Positions 35,035 to 44,658 are shown, counted from the first letter of the stretch. The stretch is 64,000 bases of DNA from Labrenzia sp. PHM005 (GCF_006517275.1 NZ_CP041191.1:1669001-1733000), one strand, 5' to 3'. The notes: generated by a model from the sequence alone, not told the origin. Made by a program: numbers and translations.

Positions 35035-36360
35035 TTAGGCGACATCTTTGTTTTTTTGTTTTGTAACCCGAGGTTTCCGGCGCGTCTTTACTCCCTTCAC
35101 CGCCGGAGTATCGGCAGACGCCACTTCTGTCTTATTTTCGACCTGCTCTTCTGGCTGAGCCGTTTTTCCGTCTGACTTGCGATTTGAGGCAACGATCCGG
35201 CTGACGAGAGCTTCTGCAGCAGACGCGATATCTGCGGTCGATGATGGGTCTGCTGGTTTCGCCGGGGGGGCGGTTTCTGCCTGAGGGGGCTGTGTGCGAG
35301 CAGATGGTCGGCGCACGCGCTTTTTCGGTTTCATGTCGGCCGGAGTGTCGGAACGTGTGGCGGAGGCTGCTGCTTTTGGGGCAGGTTTCGCGGGCGCTGT
35401 CTTTTTGGCGCTGCCCGATAGCTGCGTCACCAGATGACGGAAATCCTGGCGGATCTGTGTCAGCCCCGGGGTGGCGGCCAGATCTTGTTGCAATTTCCCG
35501 ATTTGACCAGTCAGGCGCTGGACAGTGTGCTCCTTGGCCTTGAGTTGGGTTATTTGCTTGGCGTTTTCGGTTGCCAAGGCCTCCAGCTGGCTCGTCAGAT
35601 GTTTCTGCAGATCACTTTCTTTTATGTCGCTTGCTTCCAGCTGCAGTGACAGCCGGGTGACTTCTGCCTGTGCCGTAATGAATTTTGATTCTGTATCGAC
35701 CAGCTGCGCTTCTAGTTCTGCAAGTTTTGTTCTTGCCGTTTCTGCACGCTCGTTGTCCAGTTCTCCGGCGGCGGAAGGTTCATATTTCGCGAGTTTGGCC
35801 TTTAGGGTGGCGACCTCCGCTTCCAAGCCTGTAATTGTTGCGAGCGACATCGTATCTGCTGCCGGAAGCCAATCGTCATCTTTCTTGTCAGCTGCGCTCG
35901 CATCCTTTTTGGACTGGTTTTCAGACCAGCTTTCAGCCAAAGCCTGCTCAGCGTCGGCGAGTTTCTTTTTAAGTGCAGTGATCTCCGCGGATAGAAGGTC
36001 GATAGCGTTTTCGTCGTTTGTTTTTGCGTCAACTTCAGACTTGAGGCCGGCCAGCTCGGATTGATGAGCTTGCCCCAACGCATCGATCTCAGTTTTTAAG
36101 CGCGAGACTTCGATGTGACGTTCGGCTGCCTTTTCCCGCTCAACTTCCAACTGGCGTTCAACACGCCTCAAATCGACAGCATGTTGTGCACGTACCTGAT
36201 CCTGCGCGGCCCGGACTTCAGCGTAACTTGATGGATTGACGGCGCGCAGTGCTTCTTCGGTCAGCCGGGCGGCGCGGCGATAAAAGGCTGGCAGAATTGC
36301 AAGGCAAAGCAGCCCAGCAGTGCAAAACCCGAGTGCCACATACATCGCCGCTTCTATCAC
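35035..36360 (-). CDS. Hypothetical membrane-anchored coiled-coil protein
   Basis: Protein of 441 residues not matching a family I can name. One N-terminal transmembrane helix (about residues 5-25, MYVALGFCTAGLLCLAILPAF) is followed by a long predicted coiled coil (about 30-310) with heptad-like runs such as DLRRVERQLEVEREKAAERHIEVSRLKTEI. The last 120 residues are basic and low-complexity (KKRVRRPSARTQPPQ) and end in a Lys/Arg-rich tail (KTRRKPRVTKQKNKDVA), which might touch nucleic acid or the membrane. It precedes the glpR-like gene on the same strand by 87 bases. Confidence 0.75.
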   Translation of the reverse strand: MIEAAMYVALGFCTAGLLCLAILPAFYRRAARLTEEALRAVNPSSYAEVRAAQDQVRAQHAVDLRRVERQLEVEREKAAERHIEVSRLKTEIDALGQAHQSELAGLKSEVDAKTNDENAIDLLSAEITALKKKLADAEQALAESWSENQSKKDASAADKKDDDWLPAADTMSLATITGLEAEVATLKAKLAKYEPSAAGELDNERAETARTKLAELEAQLVDTESKFITAQAEVTRLSLQLEASDIKESDLQKHLTSQLEALATENAKQITQLKAKEHTVQRLTGQIGKLQQDLAATPGLTQIRQDFRHLVTQLSGSAKKTAPAKPAPKAAASATRSDTPADMKPKKRVRRPSARTQPPQAETAPPAKPADPSSTADIASAAEALVSRIVASNRKSDGKTAQPEEQVENKTEVASADTPAVKGVKTRRKPRVTKQKNKDVA

Positions 36361-36481
36361 ATCAGGCTCCCAGATCGCCTTCTAACGCTCAATACGTTTC
36401 ACCATCATTAGATGACCTATAAATAATAGCCAAGTCTCCTCTAAGGGAGGTGTCTTGCAATATTATATGTGGGTCATGGCC

Positions 36482-37087
36482 CTAAAAGGGGTTCCAAGTC
36501 GGTTTCTTTGTAAACTTGAGATAACCTATGTTGAGGCCGAGACGGGCGCCCACCCCAGCTTTGATGGGAACAACAAAAACTGAATTTTTTGACAAAACCG
36601 TCATTCCAACGCCACCGACCAAATAAGCAGACCCGTTGACACCGGAAAACCGGTCATAGACCCGGTCGACGCTGGGCAGATTGTAGATGAGCATCATGAC
36701 TCGGGCTCCATCAGCACCAAAATCGAAACCGAGTGACGGTCCTTGCCAGAAAATCTTGTGATTGCCGGCATTGCGCGTATAGAGCTGACCCTCGCCATAC
36801 CGTGCGCCAGCGACAAATGCGCCGGACCCTTCTTCTCCTAGGATATAGCCGTTTGGTTCGCCATAACTGGCAAAGGCTTTTTCAACGACTGAAGCCAATC
36901 CACCGGATACGGAGCCGAAAAACTGATGACCGGTCTGCAGGATTTGGTCTTGTTCATAGGTATTGACCGGTTGCGCTTGGCTGGGAGTGCTGTCCTGAGC
37001 CCAAGCGGAATTGGGAGCCGGTGCAATCATGAAAATCACTGCAGCCATAGACAAGAGGGTGAAAAAATGCCGGGACAGATATGTCAT
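36482..37087 (-). CDS. eipA: EipA-family periplasmic envelope-integrity protein (DUF1134)
   Basis: Periplasmic protein of 201 residues. ATG 37087 is chosen because AAGGAG lies just upstream on the minus strand and a signal peptide (SMAAVIFMIAPAPNSAWAQ) then begins the protein; the frame is open much further upstream. DUF1134 spans about residues 50-195, with FFGSVSGGLASVVEKAFASYG, GYILGEEGSGAFVAGARYGEG and the glycine-rich LGFDFGADGARVMMLIYNL. In Brucella and Caulobacter this family supports envelope integrity. In Brucella it lies, as I recall, next to chpT and ctrA; here chpT is 0.8 kb away. Confidence 0.92.
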   Translation of the reverse strand: MTYLSRHFFTLLSMAAVIFMIAPAPNSAWAQDSTPSQAQPVNTYEQDQILQTGHQFFGSVSGGLASVVEKAFASYGEPNGYILGEEGSGAFVAGARYGEGQLYTRNAGNHKIFWQGPSLGFDFGADGARVMMLIYNLPSVDRVYDRFSGVNGSAYLVGGVGMTVLSKNSVFVVPIKAGVGARLGLNIGYLKFTKKPTWNPF

Positions 37088-37212
37088 CCAGTGAACTCCT
37101 TGCCGCCGAATGGCGGTGTCTTTCTCGCCGCGCTGCGGGTCCTCAGTGTTAGACTTAACGAATACAGTGCTGATTCGCAGTTGAATTGAAGAGAACCGCT
37201 TACGCCGAATCA

Positions 37213-37695
37213 ATGAAACGTTGGTCCCAAAAAAAGACCTGGATGTGTCTTTCTGCAATCCTGTTGATGGTTGTTTGCCTTTGGAATGTGGAAGGCATGG
37301 CCCGTCCACAGAGATTTGTGCCTGATCCAATCACCGGTTACGCGATTGGCGGACATGATCCGGTCAGCTATTTCGTTGATGGATATCCGCGCAAAGGGAG
37401 CCGGGAACATACTTATGCATGGGGCGGCACCGAATGGGTCTTTGTCAACAAAGGCAATCTTGAAGCCTTTAAACTACACCCGAACGCTTATGCACCCATG
37501 TTTGCTGCTTGTGGCGGCTATGGTTTGTCGGAGGGGTTTGCAACGGCGGGCAATCCATTCATCTATGCTGTTATCGAAGGTCGGTTGATGTTTTTTTATT
37601 CGGTGGTCAACCGGTTCCTCTTTATTGTCAGTTCAACCCAGCGCTTGAATGAAGCGCGCGAGAATGCAGCTAAGGTCGGCTGCACGCCTGGGTGA
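37213..37695 (+). CDS. YHS-domain protein
   Basis: Protein of 160 residues. ATG 37213 is chosen; a TTG at 37186 is also in frame. An N-terminal signal or anchor helix (about residues 8-25) is followed by a YHS-like domain (about 35-110): ITGYAIGGHDPVSYFVDGYPRKGS, a WGGTEWVFVNKGNLEAF strand and HPNAYAPMFAACGGYGLSEG. YHS domains occur in copper and other metal proteins, but metal ligands are not obvious apart from C105 and the His residues. It is divergent from eipA and upstream of chpT. Function unknown. Confidence 0.82.
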   Translation: MKRWSQKKTWMCLSAILLMVVCLWNVEGMARPQRFVPDPITGYAIGGHDPVSYFVDGYPRKGSREHTYAWGGTEWVFVNKGNLEAFKLHPNAYAPMFAACGGYGLSEGFATAGNPFIYAVIEGRLMFFYSVVNRFLFIVSSTQRLNEARENAAKVGCTPG

Positions 37696-37897
37696 TACAC
37701 GTCTCATCGACCCTCGAAGTTCGCGAATAAGCCGTCTCAATAGGTATTTCTGTCACAAAACGCAGCAAATTAACTTGGATGAGCCGGAATTGCGGCGTTC
37801 TCGCGCCTTGGCAGCGGCTTTTAGGATGTGTAACTCTGACCTTGTGATCTGCGAATCAGATCGCTTTCCATAAATCCATAAAGAGCAACGCTGAGCC

Positions 37898-38542
37898 ATG
37901 TCCGCACTTAAAGAGCTTTCCTCTCTGGATCTAGCAGCCCTGGTCGCCAGCCGGGTGTGCCACGATATTATTTCTCCAGTGGGTGCCATTACCAATGGCT
38001 TGGAGGTGCTGGATGAGGAAGGGTCAGAGGACATGCGCGAATTCGCCATGGACCTCATCCGAAAGAGTGCCCGCCAAGCCTCTGCGAAACTTCAGTTTGC
38101 CCGACTTGCATTTGGCGCTGCCGGTTCTGCCGGAGCGGAAATTGATCTTGGCGATGCCCAAGTGGTTGCCACAGGGTTTATGGAAAACGAAAAATCGAAT
38201 CTAAATTGGCAACTCGATCGGCATCTGATGCCGAAAAATTATGTAAAGCTGCTGCTCAATCTTATCTTAATCGCCAACCAGTGTGTGCCGCGGGGCGGCG
38301 ATATCAAGGTTGAAATGTCTGGCACACCACAATCGCCATCTTTCGAATTGATCGCAGCCGGTCTCAATCCGCGAATTCCTCTCGGAATGAAGGAAACTCT
38401 AGGCGGAGAAGAGCCTGAGCGGGTTGATGCTCATTCTGTACAGCCGATTTATAGTCTTCTTTTGGCTCGGGAATGCGGCATGGGGTTAACAATAGATAAA
38501 GAAGAAGAATTCGTAAAAATTACAGCTCTTCCGGTTGAATAA
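37898..38542 (+). CDS. chpT: ChpT histidine phosphotransferase
   Basis: Protein of 214 residues that relays phosphate from the CckA kinase to CtrA and CpdR. The phosphorylated histidine is H22 in SRVCHDIISPVGAITNGLEVL, the hallmark of the family. The second half is a degenerate ATPase-like (HATPase) fold that does not bind ATP (from LKWQLDR-like region, here NLNWQLDRHLMPKNYVKLLLNL). ctrA lies 9.7 kb away, with the che operon between them. This argues for a complete CckA-ChpT-CtrA pathway in the organism. Confidence 0.94.
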   Translation: MSALKELSSLDLAALVASRVCHDIISPVGAITNGLEVLDEEGSEDMREFAMDLIRKSARQASAKLQFARLAFGAAGSAGAEIDLGDAQVVATGFMENEKSNLNWQLDRHLMPKNYVKLLLNLILIANQCVPRGGDIKVEMSGTPQSPSFELIAAGLNPRIPLGMKETLGGEEPERVDAHSVQPIYSLLLARECGMGLTIDKEEEFVKITALPVE

Positions 38543-38674
38543 CTTAGGTCTGAAAAGAATCTTTTTGTTTCAGCGTATCTTAACGGTTTGAGGCCAACCT
38601 ACTCTCATGGACTTCCCGGTCCAGACATCCTTTTCAGGGTGCGGAACCAGTAACAAGTCGGGTGAGAGCAGGCC

Positions 38675-41503
38675 ATGGACGACCTCCTCAGGGAATTTAT
38701 TACCGAGACCAATGAGAGTCTCGATGTTGTTGATGTGGAGCTCGTAAAATTCGAGCAAGAACCAAACAACGCTACGATTCTAGACAACATATTCCGTCTG
38801 GTACACACGATCAAAGGTACCTGTGGATTCTTGGGCCTTCCCCGGCTTGAAGGAATTGCACACGCCGCTGAAACTCTCATGGGCAAATTCCGTGACGGTG
38901 CGCCGGTGACGCAGGATGCGGTATCGCTCATTTTGATATCCATTGACCAGATCAAGGATATTCTAGGTGAACTTGAAGCCGCTGAGGGTGAAGAACCGCA
39001 AGGCGATGACAGTGAGCTGATCGGCAAGCTGGAAGAGATGTCAGCGGCGGCTGATGCGGCAATGGCCGGCGGCGGCACAGCTGAAGAGCCAGCTGGCGGC
39101 GGAGAAGCCGAAGCCGTGGCCGAGGAAGCTGAACCTGCTATTGATGTTCCTGACCAGAGCCTGGAGCGGCCACTACGCCCCGGTGAAGTTTCTCTTGATG
39201 AACTGGAGCGCGCGTTCCAGGAAACTGAGATCGAAGTCGAGGTCGCCGAGAGTATCGAAGAAGAGGTGCTTGAGGAAGAGCTGGAAGCATCTCCTGCACC
39301 GGAGCCCGAACCCGAGGTCAAAGCCGAGCCTGTTGCAGCGAAGGCGGCAGAGAAGCCGGCTGAGAAAAAGCCTGCAGCTAAGGCAAAACCTGTCGGAGAT
39401 GGGGCTGAGAAAAAAGCTGCCGGTGGCGGTGTTTCGAACCAGAGCATTCGTGTTGCCGTTGATACGCTTGAACACCTGATGACCATGGTGTCCGAGTTGG
39501 TGCTGACACGGAACCAGCTTCTGGAGATCGTCCGCCGGCACGAAGACAGCGAATTTAAGGTTCCTCTGCAGCGGCTGTCGAACGTCACTGCCGAACTGCA
39601 AGAAGGTGTCATGGCGACCCGGATGCAGCCGATCGGCAATGCCTGGCAGAAACTGCCTCGGATCGTTCGTGATCTTAGTCAGGAACTGGAAAAACCGATC
39701 GATCTGGAAATGATCGGTGCCGATACAGAACTGGACCGCCAAGTCCTTGAGATGATCAAGGACCCGCTGACCCATATGGTCCGGAACTCTGCCGACCACG
39801 GTTTGGAACTGCCGGAAGACCGGCGTGCCGCCGGTAAGCCGGAAAAGGGTATCATTACCCTGGCGGCGTACCATGAAGGTGGCCACATCATCATCGAAGT
39901 GCGCGATGATGGTAAAGGCATTGATGTCGACAAGGTGAAGGCCAAGATCCTCGAGCGGGGGCTTGCGACTGAAGCTGAAATCGAAAAGATGACGGACGCT
40001 CAAGTCCAAAAGTTCATCTTTGCAGCAGGCTTCTCTACCGCCGCGGAAGTGACCAGTGTCTCCGGACGTGGTGTCGGCATGGATGTTGTCCGCAACAACA
40101 TCGAATTGATCGGTGGTACGGTTGATCTACGTTCGGTCTCGGGCAAAGGTTCAAGCTTCATCATCAAGATCCCGCTGACCTTGGCGATTGTATCCACGCT
40201 GATTGTCGAAGCCAGTGGTGACCGTTTCGCAATTCCGCAGCTGTCCGTTGTCGAGTTGGTTCGTGTTCAGACAAATTCTGAGCATCGGATCGAACGGATT
40301 AAGGACACGCCGGTTCTGCGTTTGCGCAATAAACTTCTGCCACTGGTTCACCTGTCTCAACTTCTCGGCATTTATGAAGGTGAGAACGTTGAACAGGCGA
40401 TCGATGCCGACAACGGCTTTATCGTGGTGATGCAGGTTGGCAGCCAGACCTTCGGTGTTGTTGTCGACGGTGTCTTCCATACGGAGGAGATCGTGGTCAA
40501 ACCGATGTCCACTATGCTGCGTAACCTGGACATGTTCTCCGGAAATACCATCCTCGGAGATGGTTCCGTGATCATGATCATCGATCCGAACGGGATCGCC
40601 GGTGCCATGGCTAGCCATGCTTCCAGCGCGGTTGCCGAGCACGGCGAAGATGAACACGAAGAACTGCAGCAAAAAGCGATGACTGGCCAGAATGCAATCT
40701 CGCTGCTTCTGTTCCGTGCAGGAGCGCCGGAACCGAAAGCGGTACCGCTCTCCTTGGTTACACGTCTCGAAGAGTTCGATGTTTCCAAGATCGAGCGGTC
40801 CAACGGCCGGGACCTCGTTCAGTACCGCGGTGCACTCATGCCGCTGGTTTACGTCAACGAGGGCGACAGCCTGAAGACGGAAGGCACACAGCCGATGCTA
40901 GTGTTCTCCGATGCCGGGCGCTCCATGGGTCTTGTTGTTGATGAAATCGTCGACATTGTTGAAGACCGCATGAACATCGAAGTGGGGTCCGAGCGGCCTG
41001 GTGTTCTTGGATCTGCCATCGTCAAGGAACGTGCAACAGAGATCATCGATCTCGGCTTCTATCTCCCGCAGGCCTTTGAAGACTGGTTCATGCGTAAGGA
41101 AATGGATATCGAGGCACTGACGAAGAAAGTTCTCTTTGTTGATGACTCCTCCTTCTTCCGAAACATGCTGACACCGGTTCTTAAAGCAGCTGGCTACGAT
41201 GTCACGACTTGTGTCGGTGCGGGGCAAGCCTTCGAATTGCTTGAGAACGGTGACAAGTTCCACGCGATCGTCAGCGATATCGAAATGCCTGAGATCAATG
41301 GCTTCGAGTTCTGTGAATCGATCCGCCGTGACCCGCGCTTCCGGCAGATGCCGATCCTGGCGTTGTCGTCACTGGTCACTCCGGCGTCCATCGAACGAGG
41401 CCGTCAGGCCGGGTTTGATGACTATGTCGCCAAGTTCGACCGTCCTGGTCTGATTGCGGCCTTGAAAGATATCTTTGCCGGTGAGTTGGGAGCTGCAGCA
41501 TGA
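38675..41503 (+). CDS. cheA: CheA chemotaxis histidine kinase with C-terminal receiver domain
   Basis: Hybrid kinase of 942 residues. The Hpt domain has the phosphorylated H44 in LVHTIKGTCGFLG. An acidic Ala/Glu/Pro-rich linker (about 120-255) follows. Dimerisation and kinase core: IRVAVDTLEHLMTMVSELVLTRNQLL, N-box HMVRNSADHGLE, then DDGKGID and GRGVGMDVVR. Two CheW-like domains follow (about 505-640 and 665-800), and a receiver domain (about 815-940) with phospho-acceptor D868 in IVSDIEMPEINGF. The receiver may be a phosphate sink. Heads the cheA-W-Y-B-R operon; cheW overlaps its stop by four bases. Confidence 0.97.
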   Translation: MDDLLREFITETNESLDVVDVELVKFEQEPNNATILDNIFRLVHTIKGTCGFLGLPRLEGIAHAAETLMGKFRDGAPVTQDAVSLILISIDQIKDILGELEAAEGEEPQGDDSELIGKLEEMSAAADAAMAGGGTAEEPAGGGEAEAVAEEAEPAIDVPDQSLERPLRPGEVSLDELERAFQETEIEVEVAESIEEEVLEEELEASPAPEPEPEVKAEPVAAKAAEKPAEKKPAAKAKPVGDGAEKKAAGGGVSNQSIRVAVDTLEHLMTMVSELVLTRNQLLEIVRRHEDSEFKVPLQRLSNVTAELQEGVMATRMQPIGNAWQKLPRIVRDLSQELEKPIDLEMIGADTELDRQVLEMIKDPLTHMVRNSADHGLELPEDRRAAGKPEKGIITLAAYHEGGHIIIEVRDDGKGIDVDKVKAKILERGLATEAEIEKMTDAQVQKFIFAAGFSTAAEVTSVSGRGVGMDVVRNNIELIGGTVDLRSVSGKGSSFIIKIPLTLAIVSTLIVEASGDRFAIPQLSVVELVRVQTNSEHRIERIKDTPVLRLRNKLLPLVHLSQLLGIYEGENVEQAIDADNGFIVVMQVGSQTFGVVVDGVFHTEEIVVKPMSTMLRNLDMFSGNTILGDGSVIMIIDPNGIAGAMASHASSAVAEHGEDEHEELQQKAMTGQNAISLLLFRAGAPEPKAVPLSLVTRLEEFDVSKIERSNGRDLVQYRGALMPLVYVNEGDSLKTEGTQPMLVFSDAGRSMGLVVDEIVDIVEDRMNIEVGSERPGVLGSAIVKERATEIIDLGFYLPQAFEDWFMRKEMDIEALTKKVLFVDDSSFFRNMLTPVLKAAGYDVTTCVGAGQAFELLENGDKFHAIVSDIEMPEINGFEFCESIRRDPRFRQMPILALSSLVTPASIERGRQAGFDDYVAKFDRPGLIAALKDIFAGELGAAA

Positions 41504-41991
41504 GTGTGTTGGAGAACAAAGTAGCCGGTGACAACAGTGCCGGAAACGACATGATCCAATATGTCACCGTTGTGATCGGTGGCCAGTTATTTGGATTGCC
41601 TATCTCGCAGGTTCATGATGTATTTGTACCTGAGAGCGTGACCCGAGTGCCGATGTCGGCGCCGGAAGTTCAGGGTGTTCTCAATCTGCGCGGGCGCATT
41701 GTTACAGCCATCAACATGCGCCGGCGGCTGCACTTGCCGCCGTTGGAAGACGAGCAGATGATGGCCGTAGGTATCGAGTACAAACAGGAAAGTTATGGGC
41801 TGGTGATCGACACGGTTGGTGAGGTTCTGACCTTGCCGTCCAGTTCAGCTGAACCAAACCCATCAAACCTCGACCGGCGTTGGGCAGAAATCGCCGGCGG
41901 TGTTCACCGTCTCGATGGACAGTTGATGGTGATCTTGGACGTGGACCGCTTGCTCGGAGCGATGTTCACCGAACCTATGGCAGCAGCATAA
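41500..41991 (+). CDS. cheW: CheW chemotaxis coupling protein
   Basis: Protein of 163 residues that couples chemoreceptors to CheA. The CheW fold spans about residues 14-155: YVTVVIGGQLFGLPISQVHDVF, the motif VLNLRGRIVTAINMRRRL, and YGLVIDTVGEVLTL. Its ATG overlaps the cheA stop (ATGA), so translation is coupled. Ribosome-binding sequence GGAG is within the cheA end. Confidence 0.96.
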   Translation: MSVLENKVAGDNSAGNDMIQYVTVVIGGQLFGLPISQVHDVFVPESVTRVPMSAPEVQGVLNLRGRIVTAINMRRRLHLPPLEDEQMMAVGIEYKQESYGLVIDTVGEVLTLPSSSAEPNPSNLDRRWAEIAGGVHRLDGQLMVILDVDRLLGAMFTEPMAAA

Positions 41992-42031
41992 TAACAGGCC
42001 CAAAAGATGGCCGATAATGGAGTTACGCCTG

Positions 42032-42397
42032 ATGAAACAGTGCCTTGTTGTAGATGACTCAAGCGTCATTCGGAAGGTGGCCCGTCGGATCTTGGAGGAT
42101 ATGAACTTTGAGATTACTGAAGCTGAGGACGGTCAGCAGGCGCTAGACGAATGCCGGAAGACAATGCCGGACGCCATCCTTTTGGATTGGAACATGCCGG
42201 TTATGGATGGGCTTGAGTTCCTGACCAGTTTGCGAGCCGAAGAAGGTGGTGAAGGTCCGGTAGTTGTTTTCTGTACAACGGAGAATGACGTTGCTCACAT
42301 TGCGCGCGCTATTCGCGCGGGTGCGAATGAATACATCATGAAACCTTTCGATCGGGAAATCGTCGAAGCCAAGTTTCAGGAAGTCGGACTTATTTAG
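42032..42397 (+). CDS. cheY: CheY single-domain response regulator
   Basis: Receiver protein of 121 residues that carries the signal from CheA to the flagellar motor. ATG 42032 is chosen because GGAG lies ten bases upstream; ATG 42017 would add five residues. Acidic pair DD (residues 8-9, VVDDSS), phospho-acceptor D52 in ILLDWNMPVMDG, conserved Thr in VVFCTTEND and Lys in YIMKPFD are all present. It lies between cheW and cheB. Confidence 0.95.
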   Translation: MKQCLVVDDSSVIRKVARRILEDMNFEITEAEDGQQALDECRKTMPDAILLDWNMPVMDGLEFLTSLRAEEGGEGPVVVFCTTENDVAHIARAIRAGANEYIMKPFDREIVEAKFQEVGLI

Positions 42398-42417
42398 TAC
42401 AGAGTTGGTCGTTCTCA

Positions 42418-43641
42418 ATGGCATTTGCACAACGAAATGTGTCCGCTGGGGTTAATACGGGGGCTGACCCGATTAAAGTGATGGTGGTCGATGACGCGGT
42501 CGTGATCCGCGGACTTTTGACCCGTTGGCTCGGGGAAGACAAAGACCTTAAGGTCGTCAGTTCGCAGCGGAACGGCAAGCTGGCTGTCGAAGACATTGAA
42601 AAAAGCAATCCAGATGTCGTTGTTCTCGACATCGAGATGCCGGAAATGGATGGCTTGACGGCTCTGCCGCTGATGCTGGCCAAGAAACGCAATCTTGTCG
42701 TGATTATGGCATCTACGCTGACCCGCCGGAATGCGGAAATCAGCCTGAAGGCGTTGTCTCTTGGTGCTTCGGATTATGTCCCGAAGCCAGAGTCTACGTC
42801 CGAAGTCACCACCTCGATCGATTTCCGGCGCGAGCTGGTCGACAAAGTCAAGGCATTGGGTGCCCGGGCCGTACGCATGCGTACTCCCGTGCGGACGATG
42901 CGGGCTGAAACCCGTGCGGGCCGGACAGCGCAGCCAACGACCCGCCCCGCATCAGCCGCCGCCCGTCCTGCAGTGGATACACGGGCAAGCTTTCGTGGAG
43001 CTGGACAGCAAGCAGGTGCGGGCGGCAAATTCCAGCTGCGCCCCTATGCTTCGGTGCGGCCTCGTATTCTGGCGATCGGATCGTCGACCGGCGGCCCTCA
43101 GGCCCTGCAGGAAGTGATGAAAGAAGTCGGCACGGCGATGAATGATGTGCCGGTAGTCATCACGCAGCACATGCCGCCAACCTTCACCGCAATCCTTGCC
43201 GAACATATGGGTAAGGCCGCTTTGCGTCCCTCCAAGGAAGGCGAAGACGGCGAAGAACTCAAAGCCGGGAACATTTATGTGGCGCCCGGCGGCAAACATA
43301 TGACCTTGGAAAAAGAAGGCGGTTCAGTAAAAATCCGTCTCAATGATGGGCCTCCAGTCAATTTTTGTAAGCCAGCCGTTGATCCGCTCTTCGATAGTGT
43401 TTCGAAAGTCTACGGATCTGCGTGTCTCGGGATCATCTTGACGGGTATGGGGTCCGATGGTGCGGGCGGTGTTCGCACAATTGCCGCAGGGGGCGGTAGC
43501 GTCATTACCCAGGATGAAGAAACCAGCGTTGTCTGGGGAATGCCCGGAGCAGCCGCACAAACCGGCATGTGTTCGGATGTTCTTCCGTTGAAGGATATTG
43601 GACCGAAAATCTCTCGCGTATTGAAGGGGAACACACGATGA
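42418..43641 (+). CDS. cheB: CheB receptor methylesterase/deamidase
   Basis: Protein of 407 residues that removes methyl groups from chemoreceptors during adaptation. The receiver domain (about residues 20-140) has its phospho-acceptor at D71 in VVVLDIEMPEMDG. A Ala/Arg/Thr-rich linker (about 150-205) precedes the esterase domain (about 215-405). Catalytic triad: S223 in AIGSSTGGPQAL, the His in VITQHMPPTFT and the Asp in GMGSDGAGGVR. Starts 20 bases after cheY and overlaps cheR by four bases. Confidence 0.97.
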   Translation: MAFAQRNVSAGVNTGADPIKVMVVDDAVVIRGLLTRWLGEDKDLKVVSSQRNGKLAVEDIEKSNPDVVVLDIEMPEMDGLTALPLMLAKKRNLVVIMASTLTRRNAEISLKALSLGASDYVPKPESTSEVTTSIDFRRELVDKVKALGARAVRMRTPVRTMRAETRAGRTAQPTTRPASAAARPAVDTRASFRGAGQQAGAGGKFQLRPYASVRPRILAIGSSTGGPQALQEVMKEVGTAMNDVPVVITQHMPPTFTAILAEHMGKAALRPSKEGEDGEELKAGNIYVAPGGKHMTLEKEGGSVKIRLNDGPPVNFCKPAVDPLFDSVSKVYGSACLGIILTGMGSDGAGGVRTIAAGGGSVITQDEETSVVWGMPGAAAQTGMCSDVLPLKDIGPKISRVLKGNTR

Positions 43642-44525
43642 CCCCAAGTGAGTTTGATTTTCTGAAAAACTTCCTGAAAACGCGGTCCGGTCTGGTGTTG
43701 TCGAATGACAAGCAATATCTGGTCGAAAGCCGTTTGTTGCCGATTGCCCGCAATTCCAAACTGGAAACCTTAAGCAACCTGATTCAGGCTTTGCAAAAAG
43801 GTGGCAACCGGACCCTGGAAACCGACGTTGTTGAGGCAATGACGACCAATGAGTCGTTCTTCTTCCGCGACAAGACGCCGTTTGAGCATTTCAAGGAAAC
43901 GATGCTTCCGGCGATGCTGCAGAACCGTGCTGCGCGCAAACAGATCAAGATCTGGTGTGCGGCGGCGTCCACTGGTCAGGAACCTTATTCGCTTGCGATC
44001 TGCCTGAAGGAAGCAGCTGCCAAGGTTGGCGGATGGCGTGTCCGGATATTAGGGACGGACCTTTCTCAGGAAGTTCTGGAGAAAGCCAAGACAGGTCTCT
44101 ACAGCCAGTTTGAGGTTCAGCGGGGTCTGCCGATCCAGCTGCTCTTGAAATACTTCGATCAGAAAGGCGATATGTGGCAAATCAATGCTGGCATGCGCGC
44201 CATGATCGAGTGGAAAAAGCTCAATCTTCTGGAGCAGTTTTCTCATATCGGCGAGTTCGACATTGTCTTTTGCCGGAACGTTCTGATCTACTTTGATCAG
44301 GAAACCAAAACCGAAATTCTTAACCGGATTGCGAAATCCCTGCCGGATGATGGGTTTCTTGTGTTAGGGGCGGCGGAAACCGTGGTCGGTTTGACGGATG
44401 CGTTCAAGCCGGTCGCCGGAAAACGTGGTTTGTTCCAGAAGAAACAGGCTGCACAAACCGGAACCAGGCCAGCGCTTGCCACTGGTACGTCCAGGTTGGC
44501 TGCCGGCGGAACAACCTTCCGCTAA
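43638..44525 (+). CDS. cheR: CheR chemoreceptor methyltransferase
   Basis: SAM-dependent methyltransferase of 295 residues that methylates chemoreceptor glutamates. ATG 43638 overlaps the cheB stop (ATGA); the frame is open further upstream inside cheB. The N-terminal helical domain has FLKTRSGLVLSNDKQYLVESRL. NESFFFRDKTPFEHF, the SAM-site WCAAASTGQEPYSLA and FDIVFCRNVLIYFDQETK follow. It ends the operon with a terminator. No C-terminal TPR is present. Confidence 0.97.
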   Translation: MTPSEFDFLKNFLKTRSGLVLSNDKQYLVESRLLPIARNSKLETLSNLIQALQKGGNRTLETDVVEAMTTNESFFFRDKTPFEHFKETMLPAMLQNRAARKQIKIWCAAASTGQEPYSLAICLKEAAAKVGGWRVRILGTDLSQEVLEKAKTGLYSQFEVQRGLPIQLLLKYFDQKGDMWQINAGMRAMIEWKKLNLLEQFSHIGEFDIVFCRNVLIYFDQETKTEILNRIAKSLPDDGFLVLGAAETVVGLTDAFKPVAGKRGLFQKKQAAQTGTRPALATGTSRLAAGGTTFR

Positions 44526-44549
44526 ACACTGCAAAGACTTCGAATTGTG

Positions 44550-44587
44550 AGGCCTGGCTGATCGAAAATGATCAACCGGGCCTTTTC
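44550..44587 (+). terminator. Terminator of the che operon
   Basis: Fourteen-position stem (44550-44563 with 44570-44583, one mismatch and one G-U pair), loop GAAAAT, followed by TTTT. Confidence 0.85.
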
Positions 44588-44619
44588 CTTACCTGGTATC
44601 TGTGAACGGGCGAAAGTTC

Positions 44620-44658
44620 TGAAGTACCTTTGAATGTTTCGGAATACCGTTGAAGTAC
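44620..44658. repeat. Direct repeat between cheR and the LytTR gene
   Basis: TGAAGTAC occurs at 44620-44627 and 44651-44658, 31 bases apart (about three helical turns). It lies just past the 3' end of the LytTR-type regulator gene. Function not known; it may be chance. Confidence 0.3.

Noticed and set aside
35241..36064. Open frames on the plus strand opposite the coiled-coil gene
   Set aside because: Ser/Leu/Ala-rich shadows of the Lys/Glu/Ala-rich coiled coil on the minus strand.
38605..39639. Ser/Thr-rich open frame opposite the start of cheA
   Set aside because: Low-complexity composition caused by the Glu/Ala-rich linker of CheA on the other strand.
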